A DNA stretch of 64,000 bases from Comamonadaceae bacterium. GTDB taxonomy: Bacteria > Pseudomonadota > Gammaproteobacteria > Burkholderiales > Burkholderiaceae_C. Positions 26,167 to 34,802 of the stretch are shown here, piece after piece. The first letter of the stretch is position 1; each line of letters begins with the position of its first letter. The notes beneath the pieces were generated by a model. The model was not told the origin of the DNA. It did not search any database and saw only the letters and a list, made by a program, of their open reading frames with translations. The DNA is taken from the NCBI GenBank assembly GCA_947374485.1, contig CANCCF010000003.1, positions 6,616-70,615 on the forward strand, given 5' to 3'. The position numbers were made by a program, and so were the translations under genes.

Positions 26167-26838
26167 GTGTCTAAGAGTACGGCTGAGGCGATTGTGTTGG
26201 AAGTGGGAAATCAGGCTGTTGGAGCCGTGGTTGGGGCTGCTGTTTCCGGCGGGAAAGCGGTTCTGGGTATTGGCAGCAAAACATCGGCGTCTGAGTTTGT
26301 GGCGCCACTGGGCAACGCAACCAGCCCTTCGGCGGACGGTGTGATTGGCACGCTAGGGGTAAATCGAAATCCACTTGACTTTCCTGACGGTGTAATGATG
26401 GTCAATGCCTTGCAGAGCAAGGGACTGTCCATGGATGAGGCCATTCGCGAAGCCCGTAGCTTTATCAACTCCGGGGCAACCATGCCGGTTGCAACGCCTC
26501 TGGACGTGACCGACAAGCTCGTTAAGGTGGTGCCATCAGGCGGTGCGCCCAGTACTACCACGGGTTACTGGATGAAGGAGAGCCAGCTTGAAGCGCTCAA
26601 GGCTGATCCAGCAAGTCTGGCAAACAAACTTGGCTTGCCACCGGGCATGCAGGTCAACAGCTTTGATGTGTTCCAAATCACCCCGAAGCAGGGAGCCGTG
26701 GTTTATGAGAGCAAAATTGCACCTACAACGGTCAACGGCATCCCCAACACCACGGGCGGTGCTACGCAGAACATAGTGGTTGATCGTTCGCAGTTCACCT
26801 TGCCAATCAAGACGGGCACCATCGTGATCAAAAAATAG
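26167..26838 (+). pseudogene. Orphan CdiA C-terminal toxin module, out of frame with its junction sequence
   Basis: An open frame of 223 codons from a GTG at 26167; the same frame is open back to 26050. It encodes STAEAIVLEVGNQAVGAVVGAAVSGG, a hydrophobic linker, then a compact domain (about residues 125-223) with TTGYWMKESQLEAL, ANKLGLPPGMQVNSFDVFQ, GAVVYESKIAPTTVNG and SQFTLPIKTGTIVIKK. The junction repeat at 25970-26107 is two bases out of phase with it, so recombination would not give a fusion without a compensating shift. This looks like a displaced toxin tip paired with the next gene. The domain resembles C-termini of other polymorphic toxins but I cannot name the family. No signal peptide; independent expression is doubtful. 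Confidence 0.65.
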
Positions 26839-26847
26839 GGAGGCATT

Positions 26848-27216
26848 ATGCGCAAACTGGTGCAGTTGGATGATGATGGCTGGTGTGTAGAGATTGACCC
26901 GATCAAACTCCGTCGTGTTGCGTCGGAATTTAAGGCATGGCTTTTGACCGTTGATCCCTCCCGAGATCAGTTTGGCTTTTTAAAGCAAGATCTTCCCTTA
27001 GTTGAAGCGGCTTTGAATGGATCGATGATGCTGCCTTACAAAGGGTATGAGCCACACACGCGCGAGTTGGGAGAAGGGTGGCTGCCACGCGAGTACACCC
27101 GAATCTCAGCGCCGTTTTACAACACGATTCGAGGGGCACACCGAAGTATCGAAACGGTACAAAAAGACGGAAAGCGCTATGCGTGGGCGGAGTTTGAGGA
27201 TGTGCATGACGCATAG
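26848..27216 (+). CDS. Candidate immunity protein for the orphan toxin
   Basis: 122 residues behind a strong GGGAGG site, nine bases after the orphan toxin stop. The protein is soluble and acidic-aromatic (MRKLVQLDDDGWCVEID..., DGKRYAWAEFEDVHDA), with an EALNGSMMLPYKGYEPHTRELGEGWLPREY middle. Small cytoplasmic proteins of this kind directly downstream of a CdiA-CT domain are usually immunity proteins that bind the toxin. Function inferred from position and size; no family recognised with certainty. Kept intact even though the toxin frame appears damaged, which fits selection for immunity. Confidence 0.6.
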   Translation: MRKLVQLDDDGWCVEIDPIKLRRVASEFKAWLLTVDPSRDQFGFLKQDLPLVEAALNGSMMLPYKGYEPHTRELGEGWLPREYTRISAPFYNTIRGAHRSIETVQKDGKRYAWAEFEDVHDA

Positions 27217-27230
27217 GGCTCCATCGAAGC

Positions 27231-27385
27231 ATGGCCAACAAACTCGGCTTGCCACCGGGCATGCATGTCAGCAGCTTTGATGTGTACCAAATCGCGCCCA
27301 AGCAAGGTGCGGTGGTATATGAAAGCACGATTGCGCCAACCACCGTCGATGGCATTGCAAACAGCCTCGGCGGGGCCAAGTGTTG
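27231..27385 (+). pseudogene. Broken second copy of the orphan toxin tail
   Basis: Encodes ANKLGLPPGMHVSSFDVYQIAPKQGAVVYESTIAPTTVDGIANSLGGA, homologous to residues about 153-203 of the toxin at 26167-26838 but lacking the last ~20 residues. The frame then runs into unrelated sequence and a pretoxin fragment in another phase. It is a relic of tandem toxin-module accumulation. Confidence 0.75.
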
Positions 27386-27409
27386 CCGCCGACCGAAAAT
27401 TAGCAGTCG

Positions 27410-28164
27410 GGGGTGCTGGATGCCTTGGGTAACTCCGCCATGTTCAACGGCCAGATTGGTGCTGCAGCGGCAGGGCCGAACAGCCTATCGACTGCGCAAA
27501 CCGCAGCAACGTTTGGCGACAAGTTGCTCAAGAACGTCACCAACAACGTGGCAGGCGCAGCCATCGACAGCGCCATTAACGGCAAGCCCTTGGATGAAAA
27601 ATCGCTCTCCACGGCGTTGACCAGCGCGCTGATCACCACAGGATTGGCATCCGGCGCTAATGCGATAGGGGATGCGCGGGTGGACGGCAACCCCAGCACG
27701 GGCAATGCAAACACCTTGAACGACTTCACTTCCAAGATTGCCCACGCGGTGCTGGGTTGTGCTGGTGGCGCGGCCACAGGGGGCGGCTGCACAGCGGGTG
27801 CGGTGGGTGCTGTGATTGGCGAGATGACGGCGGAATACGCCAAGGACGCCAAGCTCAGCGACAGCCAGGCCGTGGCCTTGGCCAAGACGCTCGCGGCGTC
27901 CATTGGTGTGCTGGTGGGCGGTGGTGGGGACAACGTGGGGGCGGTGAATACGGCGGCGACTGCCGGGGCGAATGCGGCGGAGAACAACTATTTGAAGCAT
28001 GCGGATCGCTTGGCACTTAACAAGTCACAAAGCGCCACCACCCGCACCCAAACCACCAGCAGCAGCGCCAGCGCCCAGGTGAACCAGCTAACTGGCCAAT
28101 CGGTGAGCGTGATTGCCGACCAAAACCTGGTTAGCGTGGGCACCACGTTCAATGGCTCGGACAC
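27410..28164 (+). pseudogene. Displaced cdiA pretoxin fragment joined to FHA-repeat sequence
   Basis: The first ~190 codons match the cdiA pretoxin region (DALGNSAMFNGQIGAAAAGPNSL..., ATFGDKLLKNVTNNVAGAAIDSAINGKP) at about 24090-24700 with clear divergence, and end in a VENN-like ANAAENN. Directly after it the protein changes to sequence like the CdiA hemagglutinin repeats (SASAQVNQLTGQSVSVIADQNLVSVGTTF, compare 23070-23165). That order is not found in intact CdiA proteins, so the piece is rearranged. It has no start or secretion domain of its own and is cut by the dispersed repeat at about 28165. Confidence 0.8.
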
Positions 28165-28390
28165 GCTTCACCCTCCACCCCGGCGTCAGCGTCTGCCTGC
28201 ATAGTTGGCGCGCAATGACTGAAGGGCATTGGCATACCAACAATCGTTGCAGACGCAGGACGGCGTGGCGCTCAGCGCCGGTAGGTCAAGGAGGAGCCCG
28301 CAGGGCGGGGGACACGGACGGCGCTGTGTGCCACGTCGGCATGCGTCCCGCGTGTCTTTGACTTCAATGCACAAGAACGCAAACAACCCA
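28165..28390 (+). repeat. Dispersed repeat, copy 2 (left part missing)
   Basis: Matches copy 1 from about 3271 onward: CACCCTCCACCCCGGCGTCA, then GACGCAGGACGGCGTGG, AAGGAGGAGCCCGCAGGGCG and TTTGACTTCAATGCA. It lacks the left inverted arm. It truncates the cdiA fragment and marks the right border of the CDI island, next to the cytochrome gene at 28421. Confidence 0.8.
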
Positions 28391-28420
28391 GAACCGTCTG
28401 CAAGCGCAGCGCTGCGCACT

Positions 28421-28750
28421 TCATTTTTTGACCGTCATCACCCAGGTGGCCAGGGTCTTGAGGTCGTCGCCACTCAGCGAAGGGTGCGCGGGCATGGGGA
28501 TGCGGCCCCACTTGCCTTTGGAGCCGTACTGGATCGATTGAACCAGAGACGCCACCGCGTCGCTGTCGGCCTTGTATTTTTCGGCCACGCTGGAGTAGGC
28601 GGGGCCGACAATTTTTTCCGTGAGCGCGTGGCAGCTCAGGCAACCGCTGGCCTGGGCCAGTTCCTTTGCCGAGGCTTGTTCAGCGGCAGTCATGTCGGCG
28701 GCCTGCGCCAGACCGGACAGCAGCATGAGGGAAATAAGGAGTGATCGCAT
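28421..28750 (-). CDS. Small mono-haem cytochrome c (c-551-like)
   Basis: 109 residues from ATG 28750 (an earlier in-frame ATG at 28765 is possible). The signal peptide (SLLISLMLLSGLAQA) is followed by ELAQASGCLSCHALTEKIVGPAYSSVA, a CXXCH haem site, and RIPMPAHPSLSGDDLKTLATWV with the distal methionine. This is the class I c-551/c-552 pattern. It lies downstream of the alcohol dehydrogenase gene on the same strand, so it is probably the electron acceptor of the quinoprotein, in the manner of cytochrome c-550 (ExaB). A hairpin terminator separates the two genes. Confidence 0.88.
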   Translation of the reverse strand: MRSLLISLMLLSGLAQAADMTAAEQASAKELAQASGCLSCHALTEKIVGPAYSSVAEKYKADSDAVASLVQSIQYGSKGKWGRIPMPAHPSLSGDDLKTLATWVMTVKK

Positions 28751-28765
28751 AGTGGTGTGAAACAT

Positions 28766-28804
28766 AAAAAAAGGGGGTGGCCGAACGCGCCGGTCCCCAC
28801 CCCC
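28766..28804 (-). terminator. Intrinsic terminator after the alcohol dehydrogenase gene
   Basis: On the minus strand GGGGGTGG (from 28804) pairs perfectly with CCACCCCC (to 28773) across a 16-base loop and is followed by seven T. It ends the dehydrogenase transcript just before the cytochrome c start and probably gives a strong step-down between the two. Confidence 0.8.
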
Positions 28805-28831
28805 TCAGGTCAACGATAAGACTGCTTCAGA

Positions 28832-30553
28832 TCAGGACTTGGGCAGCTTGAAAGTCCACACCGAGCCACCTTGTTCCAGGAAGTTGACCTTCTTGGCCAC
28901 TTCACCACCCCACAGCGGCACCGCACCACCCCAGCCGGAAACCACCGAGATGTACTGCTCGCCGTCTTGCGTCCAGGTGATGGGAGGAGCCACCACGCCG
29001 GAGCCGGTCTGGAACTGCCACAGCACCTTGCCGGTCTTGGCATCAGCGGCCTTCAGGTAGCCTTCAGGCGTGCCCCAGAACACCAGGTCGCCGCCGGTAG
29101 CCAGCACACCACCCCACAGAGGCGCGTTGTTCTTGACTTCCCAGGCCATCTTGCCGGTCTTGGGGTCATAGGCACGCAGGGAGCCGATGTGGTCTTCAAA
29201 CAGCGGACGGATGGTGAAACCCGCACCCAGGTAAGCGCCGCCCTTTTTGTAGCTGATGGGCTCGTTCCAGATGTCCATGCCCCATTCGTTGGTGGGCACA
29301 AAGAACATCCGGCTCTTGGGGCTGTAGGCCATGGGCATCTGGTTCTTGCCGCCCAGGAAGCCAGGGGCTGCGAACACGGAAGCGCCCTTCTTGCCGTCGG
29401 CCGACAAAGTCGGATCGCCAGGACGGTTTTCAGGCACGAAGTTCGGGCGGCCGGTAGCAATGTCGATGCTCTTGGCCCAGGTGTTGCCATTCACAAACGG
29501 GAAGGCGTTTTGCAGCTTGCCGTTGGTGGCGTCGATCACGTAGAAGAAGCCATTGCGGTCTGCCTTGCCGCCCATGCGCTTGCCGTCCATGTCGAAGGTG
29601 ACGAACTCGTTGACGCCGTCAAAGTCCCATGCGTCATTGGGTGTGGTCTGGTAGTGCCAGACGATCTTGCCGGTCTTGACGTCGATAGCCAGGGTCGAAG
29701 CCGAGTACAGGTTGTCACCCTTGCGCACGTGGCTGTTCCAGGGGCCGGGGTTGCCGGTACCAAAGTAGGCCAGGCCGGTCTTGGCGTCATAGGTGCCGCC
29801 CAGCCAGGTAGCTGCGCCACCGGTCTTCCAGGTTTCACCTGGCCAGGTGGCGTTGGTGGTACCGGAGATGCCGTTTTCCTTGCCGTTCAGGTAGCCCATA
29901 TGGCCTTCCACGGTGGGACGGCTCCAGACCAGCTTGCCGGTCTTGGGGTCACGCGCTTCCACACGTCCGACCACGCCGAACTCGCCACCGGACACGCCAG
30001 TAAGCAACAGGCCTTCGGCAATCAGGGGAGCGGCAGTCTGGCTGTAGCCGGCTGCGTAGTCGTCAATCTTTTCTTTCCAGACCACCTTGCCGGTGTTCTG
30101 GTCCAGGGCCACCAGCTGGGCGTCCAGGGTGCCGAAGATCACCAGGTTGTCGTACAGGGCAGCACCGCGGTTGACAACGTCGCAGCAGGGCATGATGCCT
30201 TCGGGCAGACGGTGCTCATACTTCCACAGCTTCTGGCCGGTCTTCACGTCCACTGCGAAGATGCGCGAGTAGGAGGCGGTGACAAACATCTTGCCGTTGT
30301 AGACCAGGGGTTGCGACTCCTGGCCGCGCTGCTTTTCGCCACCGAAAGACATGGACCAGATAGGCACCAGGTTCTTCACGGTCTTGGTGTTGACGGCGTC
30401 CAATGAGGAGTAGCGCTGGCCTTGCGTGCCCATACCCCAGCTCAGCACCGAGCTGTTGTCGGCGGCGTCGTTGGCGATCATGGCGTCTGTCACCTGTGCC
30501 GACACCTGGGCGGCGGCGGCCACCATCAGTAGGGCGAATAGTTTCTGTTTCAC
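28832..30553 (-). CDS. PQQ-dependent alcohol dehydrogenase, ExaA/PedH type, predicted lanthanide-dependent
   Basis: 573 residues from GTG 30553 behind AGGAGA. The signal peptide ([16 protein letters not shown]) is followed by an eight-bladed quinoprotein propeller with tryptophan-docking repeats. Landmarks: adjacent-cysteine disulfide C123-C124 (MPCCDVV), metal ligands E191 (GGEFG) and N268 (GTGNPGPWN), catalytic D310 in NDAWDFDG. The residue two after the catalytic Asp is D312, the extra aspartate diagnostic of lanthanide-using enzymes; calcium enzymes such as ExaA have Ser and MxaF has Ala. The sequence [23 protein letters not shown] places it with ethanol dehydrogenases (ExaA/PedE/PedH) rather than XoxF. 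It oxidises short alcohols in the periplasm and passes electrons to cytochrome c. Confidence 0.92.
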   Translation of the reverse strand: MKQKLFALLMVAAAAQVSAQVTDAMIANDAADNSSVLSWGMGTQGQRYSSLDAVNTKTVKNLVPIWSMSFGGEKQRGQESQPLVYNGKMFVTASYSRIFAVDVKTGQKLWKYEHRLPEGIMPCCDVVNRGAALYDNLVIFGTLDAQLVALDQNTGKVVWKEKIDDYAAGYSQTAAPLIAEGLLLTGVSGGEFGVVGRVEARDPKTGKLVWSRPTVEGHMGYLNGKENGISGTTNATWPGETWKTGGAATWLGGTYDAKTGLAYFGTGNPGPWNSHVRKGDNLYSASTLAIDVKTGKIVWHYQTTPNDAWDFDGVNEFVTFDMDGKRMGGKADRNGFFYVIDATNGKLQNAFPFVNGNTWAKSIDIATGRPNFVPENRPGDPTLSADGKKGASVFAAPGFLGGKNQMPMAYSPKSRMFFVPTNEWGMDIWNEPISYKKGGAYLGAGFTIRPLFEDHIGSLRAYDPKTGKMAWEVKNNAPLWGGVLATGGDLVFWGTPEGYLKAADAKTGKVLWQFQTGSGVVAPPITWTQDGEQYISVVSGWGGAVPLWGGEVAKKVNFLEQGGSVWTFKLPKS

Positions 30554-30656
30554 GTGTGTGTCTCCTGGCTATTTGTTTGCGGTATCCACCCCTGAAATGG
30601 GAGGTGGCTGCGGACTGCCTTGCCCTGCACAAGGCCTGTGTCCGTACCTGCATTTG

Positions 30657-30673
30657 CGCAACATCTGTGCCAG
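30657..30673 (-). promoter_or_regulatory. Sigma-54 promoter of the PQQ alcohol dehydrogenase gene
   Basis: Minus-strand CTGGCACAGATGTTGCG is close to the ideal RpoN site: TGGCAC, N5, TTGC with correct spacing. The start would be near 30646, leaving a leader of about 93 bases to the GTG at 30553. Confidence 0.8.
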
Positions 30674-30676
30674 TCG

Positions 30677-30750
30677 TTTGTCACACTTTTTGGCGGCAAA
30701 AGTGTGCCGCCTGGCCTATGGCCTGGCGTGCATACGTCACAGGCTGTGAC
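30677..30750. promoter_or_regulatory. TGTGAC/GTCACA sites upstream of the dehydrogenase promoter
   Basis: TTTGTCACA lies at 30677-30685, next to the -24 box, and the near-perfect palindrome GTCACAGGCTGTGAC at 30736-30750, about 97 bases upstream of the predicted start. The core matches the TTGTGACAA sites between pedF and the activator gene. Candidate upstream activating sequence for the AcoR-type regulator. Confidence 0.6.
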
Positions 30751-30769
30751 AGCACTGTCCCAAATTGCA

Positions 30770-31783
30770 TCACTGCAAGGGCAAACCCGCAGAGGCCTGC
30801 CAACGGCCTTGCTTGTCCACCACCAAAGCCTCCACGCCCCAGGCCCGGGCCAATGGCAAGGCTTGCACATACCCGGCCATGAAGATGACTTTGGTGAGGG
30901 CATCGGCCTGCACCGCCGTGTCGGCCATGACACTGACAGACGACAAGGCTGTGGGCGAATAGCCGGTGTGCGGATTGAAGATGTGGTGGTTGACAAAATC
31001 GGCGCTGAAGCAGCACTGGTCATCCGCTGAAGTAGCAAGGCAGCGGCCCTGCATCGCCACACTGGCCAGCAGCGCGTGCGCGCCGCGCGGGCTTGCCACT
31101 CCCAGGGTCCAGTCGCCTGCATGTGGGGGTGTACCGAGTGCGGCGTACTCGCCCGCATCGACCAGGGCGTGCTGTATGCCCATGGATTGCAGCCGCGTGC
31201 GCAGCTTGTCGGCGGCATAGCCTTGGGCAATGCCGTTGAGGGTGATGGCCATGCCGGGCTGTTTGAATCGCACCGTGTCGCCTGCGATGTGCAGGCCGCG
31301 CCAGCCCACTTGTCGGCGCGCGCTGGCGACCTCCGTGGCCGTGGGCAGGCGGCCCTGCAGGCGCGCGGCCTCAAAGGCCAGCCACAGCGGCTGCACCGTC
31401 ACATCAAAGGCGCCCTGGCTGCGCTCGGCCACCTGCTGCGCCGTCTGCAACACGGCCAACAAATCGGCCGGTGCATGCTTCAGGATGCCGCTGCGGTTGA
31501 GTTCGCACAGTGCGCTGTCCGGGCGGAACAGGCTCATCTGGTCTTCCACGCTGCGGATGTCGGCCATCGTGGCCTGCAGCGCACGCTCGGCATGGGCCGC
31601 ATCGGTGTGGGCAAGTTGCAGGCGCATGGAGGTGCCCATGGCATTCAGGGTGCGGCTGGTCCAGCACAGGGGCGGCTGCGCCGACAGGGGCTCTGAGGGC
31701 CCCGCTGCCGCCGCTGCAACCTGGCCCACTGCGAGCGAAGCGCCCAGACCCAAGCTGAAATGAAAAAATGCTCTGCGCTTCAT
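30770..31783 (-). CDS. apbE: ApbE-family FAD:protein FMN transferase (NosX-like)
   Basis: 337 residues from ATG 31783, which overlaps the NosR-like gene stop in ATGA. An export signal (KRRAFFHFSLGLGASLAVGQVAAAAA, twin-Arg-like) precedes the ApbE fold: NAMGTSMRLQLAHTD, SLFRPDSALCELNRSG, GAFDVTVQPLW, TLNGIAQGYAADKL and the C-terminal metal/FAD site around VMADTAVQADALTKVIFM. ApbE moves FMN from FAD onto a threonine of a partner protein; here the partner is almost certainly the FMN-binding domain of the adjacent NosR-like protein. In nitrous oxide clusters the same pair is NosR-NosX, but no nosZ is present. Confidence 0.88.
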   Translation of the reverse strand: MKRRAFFHFSLGLGASLAVGQVAAAAAGPSEPLSAQPPLCWTSRTLNAMGTSMRLQLAHTDAAHAERALQATMADIRSVEDQMSLFRPDSALCELNRSGILKHAPADLLAVLQTAQQVAERSQGAFDVTVQPLWLAFEAARLQGRLPTATEVASARRQVGWRGLHIAGDTVRFKQPGMAITLNGIAQGYAADKLRTRLQSMGIQHALVDAGEYAALGTPPHAGDWTLGVASPRGAHALLASVAMQGRCLATSADDQCCFSADFVNHHIFNPHTGYSPTALSSVSVMADTAVQADALTKVIFMAGYVQALPLARAWGVEALVVDKQGRWQASAGLPLQ

Positions 31784-33939
31784 GGCTGCACTCCCACAGG
31801 AACAATCGGAATCACGGTCTGCACCTTGCCCTTGCGCGCGGCGTTTACCAGCGGCACGCACAGCGTCTCGCTCTCGTAAATCACCACGCAGTCCAGGCAC
31901 TGGAAGCACTCGTCGTAATCGATGGCGCCTGTCTTCTCAATCGCCTGGTAGGCACAGTCGCTGCGGCAGCGCTGGCAGGGCTGGCCGCATTCCGTGCGGC
32001 GTGCAATCCAGTCAAAACGCCGCAAGCGGCCCAAGAGGCCCATGCCTGCGCCCAGCGGGCACAGGTAACGGCAATAGCCCTTGTAGACAAAGCTGCTGAG
32101 CAACACCGTGGCCACCGCCCACAGCACGAACGGCCAGGCGCGCACGAAGTTCAGGGTGATGCTGGTTTTGAACGGCTCGACTTCCACCAGCCGGTCGGCC
32201 CAGGTGACGGACACACAGGCGCTGATGAGGATCACCGCCAGCACCACGTACTTCACGCGCTTGAGCTGGCGGTCCAGTGCCGTGGACACGCGCAGGGTCT
32301 TCACGCCGAGTTTTTGCGTGAGCTGGCTGATGAGCTCCTGCAGCGCGCCAAACGGACACAGCCAGCCGCAAAAGGTGCCACGGCCCCAGACGAAAAAGGT
32401 CACCGCCACAAACAGCCACAGCAGCACCGTCATCGGGTCGTACAAGAAGAAAGCCAAGCTGCGCTGGGCCACCACGGCCTGGATGACGGCGGTGAAATTC
32501 ACAATCGACAATTGGCCCTGCGCATACCAGCCAATGAAGAACAGGGTGAAGATCAGGTAGCCGGTGCGAAAGCGGTTCAGTCGCTGGGGGCTGGCGGTGA
32601 GCCATTGCGGTTTGCCAAGGGACCAGGCCAGCACAGCCAGGCCGGTGACCAGCATGAGCAACTCCCACCAGCGCGAGGTCCAGCTGAGCACCCAGGTCTT
32701 GCTGTCGGCACTGGCGGCTTCAAAATAATCGCCGGGCAACTGCGCACTGAAGGCAAAGCGCTTGTTCACCAGCTCGGGCATGAACTGGCCCTTGGCACGC
32801 GTGACCATCAGCTCAAAGTTCAAAGGGAGCGACGGGTCCAGCCCGGCCGGGGCGATGACGCGGAACACCCGCCACTGTGCGTCTTGCAGGTCGGCGGGCA
32901 AGTTCAGCGTGGTGTCCAGATCGAGGTCGCGCATCTCCAGCGGCAACTGGTGCTGGTTGAGCGTGAGGCGGTCGGGCACGCTGCCGCGCTGGAAGTCGTC
33001 GGCCACGAGGGAATAGCGGCCACGGCTCATCACCAGCAGCGCGTGGTCGCCCGGGTCCAGGCGTTTGTTCAAATAGTCCCAGGTGGCGGCGGGCAAGAGG
33101 TTGCGGCCTGCACTGGGCACGTTCAAATGGGCGAAATACAGCTCCACAAAGGGCGCGTCGGGTGCGCGCGCGCCCTCCGTGTCCTGGCCCTCGCCGGGCG
33201 TGCCCCGGAAGGCGGCTTCCACCTCGGCATTGGTGAACACCTTGCGCGTCACCAGCCCGGCTTTTACCAGCGCGTTCCAGTCCATGGCTTTGAACACATC
33301 GGGGCGTATGCGGGCCAGCAGGTCGGGGTCACTGCCCTCGCCATAACCCATCTTGGCGCGCGCCACTTTGAGGGATGCCGCCAGCAGGCTCTGGTTGAGA
33401 ATGCGCACCGAGGCCGTGGCCTTGGCCACGCCGTCGATGTAGACGTTGGCGCTGTTGGCCTTGGCCGAGCCGCTCTGGTTCAGGCCGATCTTGATGCTCT
33501 GCTTGAGCGACAAGGCCTTGTACTGCTCGACAAATTTGAACAGCGGCGCCTCGCCCAGCCCGTCCAGAAACACCGGCTCGTGCTGCGACAGCACCTGCAC
33601 GTCCATGAACACGCCGTTCTTGTCCAGGGCAATGAGCAAATTGAAGGGCGTGCCGGAGAAGCCGGGAATGGGCGCAAAGTCGATCGACTCGAAGGCGTAG
33701 GCCGCCACCGTGGTGCTGGTGAGGTCCTGTGCGTAGATCGGCCACACCGGCAGGTCGCGCTCTTTCTCACCCACCACCAGCGGGGCGGGAAAGGCCTTTT
33801 CCATGGCTGCGCGGGTCATGACACCGGCCTGTGCGGCACTGGCACACAGCAGCACCAGCACACCCCAAAGGAGCCCTTGAAAAAAACGGGCTGCAGCCTT
33901 CCCCGACCGGGCCCGCAGGCCCTGCAAAAATGTTGCCAT
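31780..33939 (-). CDS. NosR/NirI-like membrane flavin and iron-sulfur electron-transfer protein
   Basis: 719 residues from ATG 33939 behind AAGGGGCACAGC. After a signal/anchor (LLWGVLVLLCASAAQA) comes a periplasmic FMN-binding domain (residues about 65-190) with IDGVAKATAS; T175 fits the ApbE flavinylation site. A poorly conserved periplasmic stretch follows, then several membrane helices with two CX3CP motifs (CGWLCPFGALQE and CRYLCPLGAGMG), and a C-terminal cytoplasmic ferredoxin part (CGQPCQRCRSDC and CFQCLDCVV). This is the full NosR architecture, which carries electrons between quinone or ferredoxin pools and the periplasm. It lies between pedC and apbE in the alcohol-oxidation gene set rather than beside nosZ. 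Confidence 0.87.
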   Translation of the reverse strand: MATFLQGLRARSGKAAARFFQGLLWGVLVLLCASAAQAGVMTRAAMEKAFPAPLVVGEKERDLPVWPIYAQDLTSTTVAAYAFESIDFAPIPGFSGTPFNLLIALDKNGVFMDVQVLSQHEPVFLDGLGEAPLFKFVEQYKALSLKQSIKIGLNQSGSAKANSANVYIDGVAKATASVRILNQSLLAASLKVARAKMGYGEGSDPDLLARIRPDVFKAMDWNALVKAGLVTRKVFTNAEVEAAFRGTPGEGQDTEGARAPDAPFVELYFAHLNVPSAGRNLLPAATWDYLNKRLDPGDHALLVMSRGRYSLVADDFQRGSVPDRLTLNQHQLPLEMRDLDLDTTLNLPADLQDAQWRVFRVIAPAGLDPSLPLNFELMVTRAKGQFMPELVNKRFAFSAQLPGDYFEAASADSKTWVLSWTSRWWELLMLVTGLAVLAWSLGKPQWLTASPQRLNRFRTGYLIFTLFFIGWYAQGQLSIVNFTAVIQAVVAQRSLAFFLYDPMTVLLWLFVAVTFFVWGRGTFCGWLCPFGALQELISQLTQKLGVKTLRVSTALDRQLKRVKYVVLAVILISACVSVTWADRLVEVEPFKTSITLNFVRAWPFVLWAVATVLLSSFVYKGYCRYLCPLGAGMGLLGRLRRFDWIARRTECGQPCQRCRSDCAYQAIEKTGAIDYDECFQCLDCVVIYESETLCVPLVNAARKGKVQTVIPIVPVGVQP

Positions 33940-33950
33940 GCTGTGCCCCT

Positions 33951-34802
33951 TCAGCCGCGCTGTTTGATCCAGCCGCGCTGCGGGTCGTAGCCGCGCAGCG
34001 CCAGGCCAAAGCACACCAGGCCGCCCACCAGCACCACGCCAAACGCCTGCGCGTTGAACTGGCCCTGCAGGGCAAAACGGATCAGTTCCACCACATAGGT
34101 AAAGGGGTTGAGCTGGGCGATCTGCACCAGCCACAGCGCGCCCGACTCTTCCACCTTCCACAGCGGGTAGAGCGCGGTGCTGATGAAGAACATGGGGAAG
34201 ATGACAAAGTTCATGGTGCCCGCAAAGTTTTCCAGCTGCTTGATGTAGACCGAGAGCATCAGGCCGAGTGCGGCCAGCATGGTGGCGCCCAGCGCCATCA
34301 CGGGCACGGCCAGCAACCAGTTCGCCAGATCGGCCTCCACGCCAAAGGCCAGCGCGATCAGCAGGAACACCAGCATTTGCAACAGCGAGAGCGCGGTGGA
34401 GGCTATGAGCTTGAAGCCCAGCAGCCAGCCGCGCGGCAGCGGCGCGGTGAGCAGCAGGCGCATGACACCCATCTCGCGGTCATAGACCATGGAGAGCGAA
34501 CTCTGCATGCCGTTGAAGAGCGCAATCATGCCCAGCAGGCCGGGCACCATGTAGACCTTGTACTCCACATAGGTCTCGTAGGGCGGGATGATGGCCACGC
34601 CAAAAACGCTGTGGAAACCCGCCGAGAAGACCACAAACCACAACAGCGGCCGCACCAGGCTCGAGGCCAGGCGCGAGGGCTGGCGCAAAAATTTCAGCAG
34701 CTCGCGGCCCACCACGGCGCGCAGCGCGCGCGCCAGGTGCAGGAGCAGCGTGGGTGCCTGTGCGCCGGGCAGGGGCAAGGTATTTACGGACGGTTGCGGC
34801 AT
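33951..34802 (-). CDS. pedC: ABC-2 type permease of the PQQ-alcohol system (PedC-like)
   Basis: 283 residues behind AAGGAAAGCAC. Six hydrophobic segments in the ABC-2 exporter arrangement, with RELLKFLRQPSRLASSLVRPLLWFVVFSAGF at the N-terminus, MVYDREMGVMRLLLTAPLPRGWLLGFKL and NFAGTMNFVIFPMFFISTALYPLW in the core. This is the PedC family that accompanies quinoprotein alcohol dehydrogenases. Its ATPase partner is encoded at 9554-10351. The start overlaps the pedB-like gene by 19 bases, so the two are translated together. In P. putida the homologous system has been linked to lanthanide-dependent growth on alcohols. Confidence 0.87.
   Translation of the reverse strand: MPQPSVNTLPLPGAQAPTLLLHLARALRAVVGRELLKFLRQPSRLASSLVRPLLWFVVFSAGFHSVFGVAIIPPYETYVEYKVYMVPGLLGMIALFNGMQSSLSMVYDREMGVMRLLLTAPLPRGWLLGFKLIASTALSLLQMLVFLLIALAFGVEADLANWLLAVPVMALGATMLAALGLMLSVYIKQLENFAGTMNFVIFPMFFISTALYPLWKVEESGALWLVQIAQLNPFTYVVELIRFALQGQFNAQAFGVVLVGGLVCFGLALRGYDPQRGWIKQRG

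Noticed and set aside
28832..30553. XoxF methanol dehydrogenase
   Set aside because: It has the lanthanide Asp, but the sequence around the active site and the length match ethanol dehydrogenases of the ExaA/PedH type.
30770..33939. Nitrous oxide reductase (nos) cluster
   Set aside because: Only NosR-like and ApbE genes are present; nosZ, nosD, nosF, nosY and nosL are absent and the neighbours are quinoprotein genes.
31768..33990. 740-codon open frame on the plus strand
   Set aside because: Exactly antisense to the NosR-like gene, which has full cysteine motifs and a ribosome site; high-GC DNA often leaves such frames open.
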